From Betaproteobacteria bacterium (GTDB lineage Bacteria; Pseudomonadota; Gammaproteobacteria; Burkholderiales; SG8-39): DNA of 13,700 nucleotides. A program made the translations under genes and the position numbers. The notes below the pieces were generated by a model. It saw nothing but the letters and a program-made list of their open reading frames with translations, was not told where the DNA came from and made no database searches. Location of the stretch: contig SHXL01000056.1 of NCBI GenBank assembly GCA_009693345.1, positions 1 to 13,700 of the forward strand, read 5' to 3'. Shown here in pieces: positions 1-7,932 of this stretch (positions are counted from its first letter, which is position 1; each line of letters starts with the position of its first letter).

Positions 1-25
1 ACGGCGTCCCCGAGGGCGACCACCG

Positions 26-50
26 CCTGAGCTCGATTTTGCGGCTCAGG
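26..50. repeat. 7-bp inverted repeat near left edge
   Basis: CCTGAGC (26-32) and GCTCAGG (44-50) are perfect reverse complements around an 11-base loop. There is no T-tract on either side, so this is not a convincing intrinsic terminator. It lies between whatever gene ends off the left edge and the TPR gene. Short plus-strand frames ending at 28-30 (TGA) and 75-77 (TAA) could be the C-terminus of an upstream gene, but too little is visible to say. I see no convincing sigma-70 promoter between here and position 110. Confidence 0.3.
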
Positions 51-110
51 GAATGCAACCAGCGGCACGCATGTTAACGTACTGGATAGCAGAACCCAGA
101 GGAGCTTCCC

Positions 111-584
111 ATGAAGCGCGCGCGATTTCATGCAGTTATCTTAGCTCTTGTCACAGCGACGACGGTATGGGGCATGGATACTCCGGCGCTCGAACCGAAA
201 ACGCCGAAGGATCCCGCGCTGGAGCAGGCCCGGGCCGCGATCGGCAAGCAGGACTGGATGGGCGCACAGAAAATCCTGCGCGACGCGGTGGCGCGCAACC
301 CGCAGGATGCCAACTTCCACAATCTCTACGCCTATTCGATGCGCAAGGGACCGAATCCGGCCATGGATCTCGTGTTCCGCCACTACAACGAGGAGCTGCG
401 CCTCGATCCGAAGCACCGCGCCGCGCACGAATACCTGGGCGAGGCCTACCTGATGGCGGGCAACGTGCCGAAAGCGAAGGAGCACCTCGCGCGGCTGGAT
501 GACCTTTGCACCTTCGGCTGCGAGGAATACACCAAGCTGAAGAAGGCAGTCGCCGCCTACGAGCAGCAGCACGCGAAGAAGTAG
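111..584 (+). CDS. Exported tetratricopeptide-repeat protein
   Basis: A 157-residue protein with TPR-like helical pairs. The N-terminus (about residues 1-22) has basic residues (MKRAR) and then a hydrophobic stretch ending near Ala/Trp-Gly, which reads as a Sec signal peptide, so it probably acts in the periplasm. Two TPR-like helix pairs follow at about residues 36-66 and 86-128, the second with the typical spacing of Tyr-x2-Glu-x-Leu-x-Leu-Asp-Pro then Ala-x-Glu-Tyr-Leu-Gly. Near the C-terminus is a Cys-Thr-Phe-Gly-Cys segment (Cys133 and Cys137) followed by Glu-Glu-Tyr-x-x-Leu-Lys, a tail I recall from similar small proteobacterial TPR proteins. The start is supported by AGAGGAG at 98-104, six bases before ATG. 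It converges on the broken binding-protein gene with a 12-bp gap, so it is probably its own transcription unit. The role is likely protein-protein interaction; its partner is unknown. Confidence 0.85.
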   Translation: MKRARFHAVILALVTATTVWGMDTPALEPKTPKDPALEQARAAIGKQDWMGAQKILRDAVARNPQDANFHNLYAYSMRKGPNPAMDLVFRHYNEELRLDPKHRAAHEYLGEAYLMAGNVPKAKEHLARLDDLCTFGCEEYTKLKKAVAAYEQQHAKK

Positions 585-596
585 CGGCGGAAAGTC

Positions 597-1569
597 CTAT
601 TCAATCACGCGGTCGGCGCGCAGCAGAAGGGGCTTGGGAAATTTCACGCCAAGCGCTTTCGCGACTTTGAGATTGACTATCAGGTCGTACTTGGTGGGCT
701 GCTCCACGGGCAGTTCCTCAGGTTTCGCCCCCTTCAGGATGCGGTCCACGTATTCCACGACGCGCCGGTACATCTGCGGGAAATTCGCGCCGAATGCGAT
801 CAGCGCGCCGTCGTCGGCGTAATTCGAATTCGCAATCACCGGGAGGCGCTGCGCGCCGGCCGCGGCAAACATCTTTTGCCGCACCTGGAAAAATGCACCC
901 GAGGTCAGCGCCAGCACCGCGTCCGCACGTTGCGCCTTGGCCGCGCGCAGCGGCGCCTCGAACTCGTAGACATTGCCGAGCATCTCGAACGGTAGCAAAG
1001 CGATGGTGCGTTTCTTCGCTTGTTGCGCCACGAAATCGAGCTGATCGCGGCTGAACCTGTCCCACAGCACCGCGACCCGCGCGCGCCCTTGGCAATGTTT
1101 CGGCCAGAAGTTCCAGGCGCTTTGCTGCGGACTCCAGCTGGCGCAGGAACAGGCCGGTGATGTTGCCGCCAGGCTTTGACAGGCTTGCAATGAAGTTTCT
1201 CTCCACCGGATCGAAATCGATGGCGATCATGACGATCGGTGTTGTCCCAACTGCCCCGCGTAGCGCTCTCAGCACGATTTCCGATCCCGTCGCGAGCACG
1301 ACGTCGGGGCGATTGCGCGCCAATGCTGCCGCGAGCTCCGGAATCTTGTCGATCTGCCCGGTTGCCGAATGCCAGTCCAGGGCAAAGTTCTTCCCCTCGG
1401 CTTAGCCCAGTTCCCGGAACCGGTCCTCGAGGGAGACGTAGAAAGGCGTCTGGCCGCGGTTGCCGGTGGTCGTCAGGATGCCAACTTTGAAGATTCGCCC
1501 CGCCGGCTGCGCGCCCGCGCGTCCCACCGCCAAGGCCGCGAGCGTGAGCAGGAACGTGCGTCGCTTCAT
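597..1569 (-). pseudogene. Broken ABC solute-binding protein (PF04392-like)
   Basis: Remnant of a periplasmic solute-binding protein of the ABC_sub_bind type. ATG at 1567-1569 follows a GGGGGTG ribosome site and starts a signal peptide (MKRRTFLLTLAALAVGRAGAQ), then a first beta-strand (KVGILTTT). Two lesions break the frame. First, TAA at 1402-1404 interrupts the usual Leu-Gly-Tyr-x-Glu-Gly-Lys-Asn motif exactly where Tyr is expected, and the same frame then continues through a normal family sequence (AEGKNFALDW, later ARNRPDVVLATGSE and SKPGGNITGLFLRQLE). Second, near 1076-1086, in a GCGCGCGCGGG run, the frame moves by one extra base: Leu-Pro-Arg-Ala-Arg resumes as RVAVLWDR in another frame, which runs to TAG at 597-599. 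Repairing both gives a protein of about 320 residues, normal for the family. It is last in the minus-strand block, 74 bp after the crotonase gene. Sequencing error could explain one lesion, less easily both. Confidence 0.88.
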
Positions 1570-1643
1570 TTCACCCCCGGTCTCATTGTGGCCTCCCGGA
1601 TAACTCCTCGGAAGAAATTCTACGCTCAATGCATCGCCAGCAG

Positions 1644-2480
1644 TCAGGAACCAGTAAACGCCGGCGCCCGCTTTTCCAGGTAGTGCGCGATTCCTTCCTT
1701 GAAATCCGAACTCGCGAAGCTCTTCTGCATTTCGCCGTCGGCCAGCGCGAGCGCTGCGTTGAAGTCCTGGCGCAATGCCTTCCAGATCTGCGCCTTGATC
1801 ACCGCCGTCGATCGCGGCGACACGCTCCGGGCGAGCGCGCGCGCATAGGCCATGACCTCCTGCATGAAGGTTTCCTGCGGGAACACCTTGTTTACGAGGC
1901 CGATGCGTTCGGCTTCGGCGGCGCCGAGCTTGCGCGCCGAAAGCAGCAGGTCCAGGGCGTGCGCCGGCCCGATGAGGCGCGGCAGCAGCCAGCTGATGCC
2001 GTGCTCGGCGATCAGGCCGCGCTGGGCGAACGAGGTGGTGAATTTCGCGTCGCTGCCGGCGAAGCGCACATCGGCATAGAGCGCCAGCACCAGGCCGAGA
2101 CCTGCGGCCGGCCCGTTGAGCGCGGCGACGACCGGCTTTCGGGCCTGCAGAAAATAGCCGAAACGCCCGCCGTAATCCGTCTCCGCATCCCGGCTGGGGA
2201 CGCCGCCGAGATCGCGCTTCACTTCCTGCGCCTGGGTGGCGCTCGTGGCGCCGGGCGTGATTTTCTGCAGCAGATTCATGTCCGCGCCGGCGCAGAATCC
2301 GCGGCCCGCGCCCGTGAGCACGATGATGCGCACCTCAGCATCCGCCTCCGCATCCGCCACGGCGCTTTTCAGTCCCTGGCCCATCGCCACCGTATAGGCG
2401 TTCAATGACTGCGGCCGGTTCAGCGTAACCACCGCAACGCCGTCCGTCACCTCATAGAGCACATCTTCGTAGACGCTCAT
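1644..2480 (-). CDS. Enoyl-CoA hydratase/isomerase (crotonase fold)
   Basis: A 278-residue protein of crotonase-superfamily length, expected to act on a cytoplasmic acyl-CoA thioester. Visible marks are the N-terminal strand and Leu-Asn-Arg-Pro motif (about residues 16-23), the first oxyanion-hole loop GRGFCAGAD (59-67), and the second loop NGPAAGLG (122-129). The two glutamates of classical crotonase (Gly-Gly-Cys-Glu and Gln-Pro-Glu positions) are replaced by Leu and Phe. Instead Glu159 in GLIAEHG sits where the catalytic Asp of PaaG-type isomerases lies, so isomerisation or another crotonase-fold reaction is as likely as hydration. The ATG at 2478-2480 is preceded by GGAGG at 2485-2489, four bases away. 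It is 24 bp downstream of hyuB in the same operon. The substrate is unknown. Confidence 0.92.
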   Translation of the reverse strand: MSVYEDVLYEVTDGVAVVTLNRPQSLNAYTVAMGQGLKSAVADAEADAEVRIIVLTGAGRGFCAGADMNLLQKITPGATSATQAQEVKRDLGGVPSRDAETDYGGRFGYFLQARKPVVAALNGPAAGLGLVLALYADVRFAGSDAKFTTSFAQRGLIAEHGISWLLPRLIGPAHALDLLLSARKLGAAEAERIGLVNKVFPQETFMQEVMAYARALARSVSPRSTAVIKAQIWKALRQDFNAALALADGEMQKSFASSDFKEGIAHYLEKRAPAFTGS

Positions 2481-2504
2481 GCGACCTCCGTTGGAATGGC
2501 TGGA

Positions 2505-4079
2505 CTAAGGTTTCTTGCCGTAGCCGCCGCCGCCGGGCATCTCGGCGAGCAGGCAGTCGCCCGCGGGGACGACATAGGTTTCCTTGCCGGGCAGCACCCT
2601 GCCGCTGGCGAGTGCGACGCGGCCGACGCGGCCGTCGGCGCCGCCGGCGCGGCCGCGCGCCGGGTTGTGGCGCCGGTCGAAGGTGGCGCAGGCAATGCTG
2701 AAAGGTGCCGGCTCGGTGTTCTCGATTTCGATCACCGCGCCCATGCCGCCGCGCTGCCGCCCTTCGCCGCCCGAACCTTCCGCGAGTTCGCGCCGCCGGA
2801 ACAGCAGCGGCGACTGCGCTTCCGTGATCTCCACCGGAATCGCGCCGACGCCGCTCGGGAACGCGGTGGTCGAGAGGCCGGGCTTCGCCGGGCGCGCGCC
2901 CATGCCGCCGATGCCGATCGATATCACGTTGAACCGGGTCGTATCCGGCCTTGCGCCCTCGACCTGCGGCCCGCCCGAGAGGCCGAGGATCCAGATGCTG
3001 CCCGCACCCTCCGCCGGCACCTGCCCCTTGAGCGGCTCGTCGAAGCAGGCGAACACCAGCTCGGGCAGCGTCTGGCCGACGAGGTGGCGCGCGGTGACCG
3101 CGCGCGGGCGCAGCGGGTTGACGATTGAATCCTCGGGCGCGGAAACCGTCACCACCGCCAGCGAGCCCGCGTTGTTCGGAATGCCCGGCGCGACGACGCA
3201 CTTCACGCCGAACGAGGTATAGGCGTCGGTATAGCACTTGGGCGAATTGATGCCGAAGCGCGAGGCGGGCGACGAACCGGCGTAATCGACGTGCACGCCC
3301 GCGTCCGAGACCGTGAGCGCGGCGCGCAGTTCGACCGGCGCTTCGTAGCCGTCGAGCGTCATCGAGCCGCGCCAGGTGCCGCGCGGCAGCTTGCGCACGG
3401 CGGCGCGCATCGCATCGCGCGAGGTGGAGATGATGTACTCTCCCAGCGTATCGAGCTCCGTGAGGCCGAATTCCTGCAGCATCGCCGCGAGCCGGCGCGC
3501 CGCCACTTCATTGCACGATACGAGACCGAGGATGTCGCCGCGCACCTGCATCGGCTCGCGTACGTTGCTCATCAGCATCGCGAACAGCGTTTCGTTCCGC
3601 TTGCCGGCATCCATGAGTTTCATGTGCGGCACGTGCATTCCTTCCTCGTACACCGAGGTCGCCTCGGCGACGAAGCCGCGGCCGCCGATGTCGACCACGT
3701 GGCAGGTGGAGGCGAAGAAGCCGATCAGCTTGTTCTTCAGGAACGCGGGCGTGACGGTGACGAAGTCGAACAGGTGCCCGGTGCCCATCCAGGGGTCGTT
3801 GGTCACCAGCACGTCGCCGGGCTTGAGCGTGTGCGGCGGGAAACGCTCCAGAAAATGCGCCACCGCCGTCGCCATGGTGTTGACGTGCCCCGGCGTGCCG
3901 GTGACGGCCTGCGCCAGCATGCGGCCCTTCGTGTCGTAGACGCCCGCCGAAAGGTCGCCCGCTTCGCGCGTGATCGTCCCGAACGCCGTCTTGAGCAGCA
4001 CATTGGCCTGCTCCTCGACCACCGCTATCAGGCGGTACCAGAGGATCTGCCGGACCAATTGTTTCTCTTGGGCTTTCAT
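2505..4079 (-). CDS. hyuB: Hydantoinase B/oxoprolinase family subunit
   Basis: A 524-residue HydB-domain protein, normal family length. It is the partner of HyuA in ATP-dependent enzymes such as N-methylhydantoinase, 5-oxoprolinase and acetophenone carboxylase; which of these reactions applies cannot be told. Family blocks seen in order: EEQANVLLKTAFG near residues 22-34, GTPGHVNTM (61-69), TNDPWMGTGHLFDF (93-106), HVVDIGGRG (127-135), EEGMHVP (145-151), a central SPASRFGINSPKCYT block typical of the C-terminal half, and a Gly/Arg-rich stretch (GGEGRQRGGMG) before the end. The C-terminus is PGGGGYGKKP, usual for the family. Only two bases separate the hyuA TAA from this ATG, and there is no strong separate ribosome site, so translational coupling to HyuA is likely. 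The subunits would form a cytoplasmic complex. Confidence 0.94.
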   Translation of the reverse strand: MKAQEKQLVRQILWYRLIAVVEEQANVLLKTAFGTITREAGDLSAGVYDTKGRMLAQAVTGTPGHVNTMATAVAHFLERFPPHTLKPGDVLVTNDPWMGTGHLFDFVTVTPAFLKNKLIGFFASTCHVVDIGGRGFVAEATSVYEEGMHVPHMKLMDAGKRNETLFAMLMSNVREPMQVRGDILGLVSCNEVAARRLAAMLQEFGLTELDTLGEYIISTSRDAMRAAVRKLPRGTWRGSMTLDGYEAPVELRAALTVSDAGVHVDYAGSSPASRFGINSPKCYTDAYTSFGVKCVVAPGIPNNAGSLAVVTVSAPEDSIVNPLRPRAVTARHLVGQTLPELVFACFDEPLKGQVPAEGAGSIWILGLSGGPQVEGARPDTTRFNVISIGIGGMGARPAKPGLSTTAFPSGVGAIPVEITEAQSPLLFRRRELAEGSGGEGRQRGGMGAVIEIENTEPAPFSIACATFDRRHNPARGRAGGADGRVGRVALASGRVLPGKETYVVPAGDCLLAEMPGGGGYGKKP

Positions 4080-4081
4080 TT

Positions 4082-6175
4082 TTATCTTTCGAGAATCATA
4101 TGTCCCGCGGCGGCGACGCTGCAGCGCCAGCCGCGCGGCACCAGCGTTGTAGTCTGCGGCTCGACGACGAGGGCGGGCCCCGCGAAGCGCATTCCCGGCG
4201 CGAGGTCCTTGCGCCGGTAGCTGGCGATGGCTTGCCGTTTTCCGGACACGGGATCAAAAACGGTTCTTTTTTCTTTTGATGTCGTTCTCGTGTTTTTCCC
4301 CGAGAATTTTGCAAGCTTCAAATTAACGGAACCTGTCGAAACATTCACCGACCAAGCCAAGAACTCCACAGGCACATCCGCGATGCGCAGGCCGAACTGC
4401 GCTTCGTAGCGCGCCTCATAGTCGGCGCGCAGTTTTGCCGCGTCCTGCGCCGTGATCGCGCGAGCCGGCAGCGGCACGGAAATCTCGTGCCCCTGGCCGA
4501 GGTAGCGCATCTCGACGCCGCGATGCGTTTTCAGCTTCGTGCCGAGCGCGTCGGCGGCGACGATGGCCGTGGCTTCGTTTTGCATTTTTTTGAGTAAAAG
4601 ATTTACCTGGGAAAAATCAAAAGAATCATCCCTCAACTGCAAACTGCGAACGACCTCAAAGGCGACCGGTGCGCGCAGGAAGCCGACCGCCGAACCCACG
4701 CTCGCATCCACCGGCACGAGGACCTTGCGCATGCCCAGTTTCGCCGCGAGGCGCGCGGCGTGCAGCGGCGCGCCGCCGCCAAAGGCGATCATGGTGCAGC
4801 GCTCCGGGGACCGGCCGCGCTCCACCGCGTGCACGCGCGCCGCGCTCGCCATGTTTTCCTCGACGATTTCGCCGACGCTGGCCGCGGCCCAGCTCGCATC
4901 CATGCCCAGTGGCGCGCCGATGCGCGCGAGAATCGCGTTTTTAGCTTTTTGAAAATCCAACTGTAGTGTTCCGCCAGCAAAGGTTATCGGGTCAATGCGG
5001 CCCAGTACGACGTTGGCGTCGGTCACGGTCGCCTCCGTGCCGCCGCGCCCGTAGCAGGCGGGCCCGGGCTCCGCGCCGGCGCTCGCCGGGCCGACCTGGA
5101 TGCGCTGCAATTCGTCGAGGCGCGCGATCGAGCCGCCGCCGGCGCCAATCTCGACCATCTCGATCACCGGGATGCGCACCGGCAGGCCGCTGCCCTTGAG
5201 GTTGCGCCAGACGCGCGCCACTTCCATTTTGCGCGACTGCTCCGGGCGACCCTGGCCGATGAAGCAGATCTTGGCGGTGGTGCCGCCCATGTCGAAGGAG
5301 AGCACCTCGTCGAGTCCGTTTTCGCGTGCCAGGCCCGCGGCGAGGATCGCGCCGCCAGCGGGGCCGGACTCCACCAGCCGCACCGGGAAGCGTCGCGCGG
5401 TCTCCAGCGTGGTCAGGCCGCCGCCGGAAGTCATCAGGTACAGCGGGCAGCCGAAACCGCGGCGCTTAAGTTCCGCTGCCAGCCGTTCGAGGTAGCTCGC
5501 TATGAGCGGCTGCACATAGGCGTTGGCGCAGGCGGTCGAGAAGCGCTCGTACTCGCGGATCTCGGGACAGACCGCCGACGAAAGCGTCACGGCAACGCCG
5601 GGCAGGGCTCGAGCGAGGAGTTCTCCAGCCCGCCTTTCATGCGAATCATTTGCATACGAATGGAGAAAACCGATGGCGACCGACTCGATGCTGGATTCTT
5701 TTATTTTCTTCAGGGTTTGAAGCAAAAAATTCTCATCCAAAGGGGTCCTGACTTCCCCCTTCGCCGTCATCCTCTCCGGAACCGGAAAGCGCAGCTCCCG
5801 CGGCACCAGCGGCGCGGGCAGCTCCAGGTCGAGGTCGTAGTGCTCGTAGCGCTTTTCGTAGCCCATCTCCAGCACGTCGCGGAAGCCCGCGGTGGTGAGG
5901 AGCGCCGTTTTCGCGCCCTTCCTCTCGATCAGCGCGTTGGTCGCGAGGGTGGTGCCGTGGATGATCACGCCGACATCGCCTGGCCCCAGTGCCGCCGCCG
6001 CCAGGACCTGCGCGATACCCTCGAGCAGGCCTGCCTCGGGCGCGCGCGGCGTGGTCAGCAGCTTGTACGAATGGCGCCGGCCGCCGTGCTCCAGCACGAC
6101 GTCGGTGAAAGTGCCGCCGATGTCGGCGGCAAGGCGGGCGTGTTGTCTGCGGCCTGGCAAAACCGGGTTGCTCAC
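4082..6175 (-). CDS. hyuA: Hydantoinase A/oxoprolinase family subunit
   Basis: A 697-residue HydA-type subunit that would bind ATP and activate the substrate with HyuB. Motifs in order: first phosphate loop DIGGTFTDVV (18-27), HGTTLATNALIERKG (73-87), GFLHSYAN (169-176), ESGPAGG (269-275), the second ASKHA-type loop SFDMGGTTAKICF (293-305), and GPASAGAEPGPACYGRGG (362-379). GTG at 6173-6175 is chosen because it gives the family's N-terminus; the frame stays open upstream, but that part only re-reads the metallo-hydrolase gene in another frame and resembles nothing. The GTG follows the upstream TGA by one base. Four AT-rich islands with rare codons (ATA, TTA, CTA, AGA) lie at about 5638-5740, 4924-4972, 4562-4645 and 4243-4363, unlike the rest of the gene. 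The reading frame is intact through all of them. Exact substrate unknown. Confidence 0.94.
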   Translation of the reverse strand: MSNPVLPGRRQHARLAADIGGTFTDVVLEHGGRRHSYKLLTTPRAPEAGLLEGIAQVLAAAALGPGDVGVIIHGTTLATNALIERKGAKTALLTTAGFRDVLEMGYEKRYEHYDLDLELPAPLVPRELRFPVPERMTAKGEVRTPLDENFLLQTLKKIKESSIESVAIGFLHSYANDSHERRAGELLARALPGVAVTLSSAVCPEIREYERFSTACANAYVQPLIASYLERLAAELKRRGFGCPLYLMTSGGGLTTLETARRFPVRLVESGPAGGAILAAGLARENGLDEVLSFDMGGTTAKICFIGQGRPEQSRKMEVARVWRNLKGSGLPVRIPVIEMVEIGAGGGSIARLDELQRIQVGPASAGAEPGPACYGRGGTEATVTDANVVLGRIDPITFAGGTLQLDFQKAKNAILARIGAPLGMDASWAAASVGEIVEENMASAARVHAVERGRSPERCTMIAFGGGAPLHAARLAAKLGMRKVLVPVDASVGSAVGFLRAPVAFEVVRSLQLRDDSFDFSQVNLLLKKMQNEATAIVAADALGTKLKTHRGVEMRYLGQGHEISVPLPARAITAQDAAKLRADYEARYEAQFGLRIADVPVEFLAWSVNVSTGSVNLKLAKFSGKNTRTTSKEKRTVFDPVSGKRQAIASYRRKDLAPGMRFAGPALVVEPQTTTLVPRGWRCSVAAAGHMILER

Positions 6176-6176
6176 C

Positions 6177-6995
6177 TCAGCCGATCGGATCCACGTCGAG
6201 GCGCGCCACGATCCCTTCGAGCGCAGGATTCGGCGCCGGATAACGCTTGAGCACCAGCGGGTCGTGCCCCGGCACCACGTGCCGCGGCGAGCTCGCGAGC
6301 GCGTAGGCGCGCTGGTGGCCGGCGAGCATGTCGGCGACGTTGTAGACGATGGGGTAAGGCCGCGCCTGCTCCATGTTGGCGTAGAGATGGCTCGCATCCG
6401 ATGCGAGCACCACCCAGCCGCGCTTGGTCCACACCCGCACCATCTGCAGGCCCATGGTGTGGCCGCCGACGAAGTGCACGCTGATGCCGGGCGCGAGCTC
6501 CTCGTCGCCGTCGTGGAAGGCGACCCGGCCGTCATACAGTCGCCGCACCATTTTCGTCACGTCCTCGACGTCGAACGAGTGACGCAGCGGCGTGTGACAC
6601 ATGCAGGGACCGGTGACGTAGAGCATCTCCTTGGCCTGCACGTGGTAGCGGGCGCGCTCGAACAGGCGATGGTTGCCGCAGTGGTCGTAGTGCATGTGCG
6701 TGATGATCACGTCTTCGATCTTGCCAGCGTCGATGCCGAGCGCCTTGAGGCCCTCGGACGGGCAGCGGATGACGTTGCGCTGCCGTTGCTTGCCCATGGC
6801 CGCATCGAAGCCGGTGTCGACGATCCAGGTCCTGCCCGTACTATCCGCTCCCTTGATCGCCCAGACGAAGTAGTCGAGCGGCATCGGCCCGTCGTGTGCA
6901 TCGTGGGGCACGCCGCCGATGAAATTCGCGCTGGCGAGGCGCGGGTGGTCGCCGTACTTGATGGCGTAGATCTCGTAGGGTCGCAGCTCGGCCAT
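6177..6995 (-). CDS. Metallo-beta-lactamase-fold hydrolase, lactonase-like
   Basis: A 272-residue protein with an intact metallo-beta-lactamase metal site: HMHYDH at residues 100-105 (His100, His102, Asp104, His105), His179 in GGHT, Asp200 in ASDASH and His244 in PGHD. This arrangement and the spacing match the N-acyl homoserine lactonase-like branch, which binds two metal ions and opens lactones or related esters. Actual quorum quenching is not implied: in this operon, hydrolysis of a lactone or cyclic catabolic intermediate is at least as likely. There is no signal peptide, so it is cytoplasmic. The ATG at 6993-6995 is supported by GGGAGAC at 7001-7007. It lies 15 bp after the dehydrogenase gene and one base before hyuA, so it is firmly within the operon. 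Confidence 0.92.
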   Translation of the reverse strand: MAELRPYEIYAIKYGDHPRLASANFIGGVPHDAHDGPMPLDYFVWAIKGADSTGRTWIVDTGFDAAMGKQRQRNVIRCPSEGLKALGIDAGKIEDVIITHMHYDHCGNHRLFERARYHVQAKEMLYVTGPCMCHTPLRHSFDVEDVTKMVRRLYDGRVAFHDGDEELAPGISVHFVGGHTMGLQMVRVWTKRGWVVLASDASHLYANMEQARPYPIVYNVADMLAGHQRAYALASSPRHVVPGHDPLVLKRYPAPNPALEGIVARLDVDPIG

Positions 6996-7010
6996 CGTTC
7001 GTCTCCCGGA

Positions 7011-7904
7011 TTACTTGCTCTTGACCTCGACGCCCGTCGCCCGCTCGAGGAGCTGCACGATGGCGGTCATGTCCGAGCCCGCACCCAGCTCTTCATTGGC
7101 ACGCGCCCAGAGCGCGCGCACGCCGGTCGATACCGTCATCGGCACGCCGAGGGCTTGCGCTTCCTCGAGGCAGAGCCGCACGTCCTTGTACATCAGGCCG
7201 GTCGCGAAGCCTTGATTGAACTGGCGCGTGAGCACCTGATTCGGAAACTTGTCCTGCGAGGCGGTATTGCGCCCGCTGCCGGCGTTGATCACATCGCACA
7301 TGACCGCCGGATCGAGCCCCGACTTGACGCCGAACACGATCGCCTCGGCCGTCGCCGCCGTGGCCGTGGCCGAGAGCAGGTTGTTGGCGAGCTTCATGGT
7401 CTGGCCCATCCCGGGCCGCTCGCCGATGAAGAACACCCTGCCGATGTGCTTGAGCATCGGCTCGAGCTCGGCGTAGAGCGCCTTCGGGCATGCGACCATC
7501 ACCGCGAGCGTGCCCTTCACTGCACCCGCTACGCCGCCGCTTACCGGCGAATCGACGGCGGTGATGCCATTGGCCGCGAGCGCGGCCGCGATCTCCCGAG
7601 CCGCCGTCGCGCCAGTCGTTGAAAGATCGATCATCGTCCTGACCTTGGAGCCCGCAATGACCCCGTCAGCGCCAAGCGCGACTCTGCGCACGATCGGCGG
7701 GTCGGGCAGGCTGAGAAGCACGGTATCGACGCTGGAGGCGACCGCCGCCGGCGATACCGCGGCACGCGCGCCCTTCGCCACGAGCGCCTCGACGCACTCC
7801 TTACGCACATCATAAACAATGAGCGGGTAGCCGGCGTCGATGAGGCGCGCCGCCATCGGCGTGCCCATCCTGCCCAGACCGATGAAGCCGATTTGCTTTG
7901 TCAT
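7011..7904 (-). CDS. Beta-hydroxyacid dehydrogenase (3-hydroxyisobutyrate type)
   Basis: A 297-residue NAD(P)-dependent oxidoreductase of the 6-phosphogluconate/3-hydroxyisobutyrate dehydrogenase family, which oxidises beta-hydroxy acids or reduces the matching semialdehydes. Seen: Rossmann loop GFIGLGRMGTPMA (6-18), the substrate-binding DSPVSGG (118-124), catalytic Lys171 in GQTMKLANN, and Lys240-Asp241 (YKD) in the C-terminal helical domain. ATG at 7902-7904 is chosen because the Rossmann strand normally begins within a few residues of the start; an in-frame ATG at 7934 would add 10 residues (MEKLSSKIPF). No Shine-Dalgarno sequence precedes 7904. This is the first gene of the minus-strand block and is divergent from the SCP2-like gene across 28 bp. 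Specific substrate is unknown. Confidence 0.92.
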   Translation of the reverse strand: MTKQIGFIGLGRMGTPMAARLIDAGYPLIVYDVRKECVEALVAKGARAAVSPAAVASSVDTVLLSLPDPPIVRRVALGADGVIAGSKVRTMIDLSTTGATAAREIAAALAANGITAVDSPVSGGVAGAVKGTLAVMVACPKALYAELEPMLKHIGRVFFIGERPGMGQTMKLANNLLSATATAATAEAIVFGVKSGLDPAVMCDVINAGSGRNTASQDKFPNQVLTRQFNQGFATGLMYKDVRLCLEEAQALGVPMTVSTGVRALWARANEELGAGSDMTAIVQLLERATGVEVKSK

Positions 7905-7926
7905 AAAAGGGATTTTAGACGACAAT
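7898..7926 (+). promoter_or_regulatory. Candidate sigma-70 promoter in 28-bp divergent gap
   Basis: On the plus strand TTGTCA (7898-7903, five of six matches to the -35 consensus) is followed after exactly 17 bases by GACAAT (7921-7926, four of six to -10). Transcription would begin about seven bases later, at or next to the ATG at 7933. On the opposite strand TAAAAT (7917 down to 7912, five of six to -10) would start transcription about at 7905, one base before the dehydrogenase ATG at 7904; its -35 is poor. Neither start codon has a Shine-Dalgarno sequence, consistent with leaderless mRNAs in both directions. This is a reading by eye, not a scored prediction. Confidence 0.35.
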
Positions 7927-7932
7927 TTCTCC

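Noticed and set aside
26..50. Intrinsic terminator for a gene off the left edge
   Set aside because: A 7-bp stem is present, but no T-tract follows on either strand.
6176..6535. N-terminal extension of HyuA by 120 residues in the same open frame
   Set aside because: The extension re-reads the metallo-hydrolase gene in another frame, is Ser/Arg/Thr-rich without any family match, and precedes the normal HydA N-terminus that begins at the GTG at 6175.
6177..6995. Dedicated quorum-quenching lactonase
   Set aside because: The metal-site motifs fit lactonase-like enzymes, but the operon is catabolic and no luxI or luxR gene is present, so only the fold-level call is kept.
5892..7622. Plus-strand open frame of 576 codons
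   Set aside because: It lies antisense to three well-supported genes with intact catalytic motifs; its His/Arg/Asp-rich composition is typical of antisense frames in high-GC DNA.
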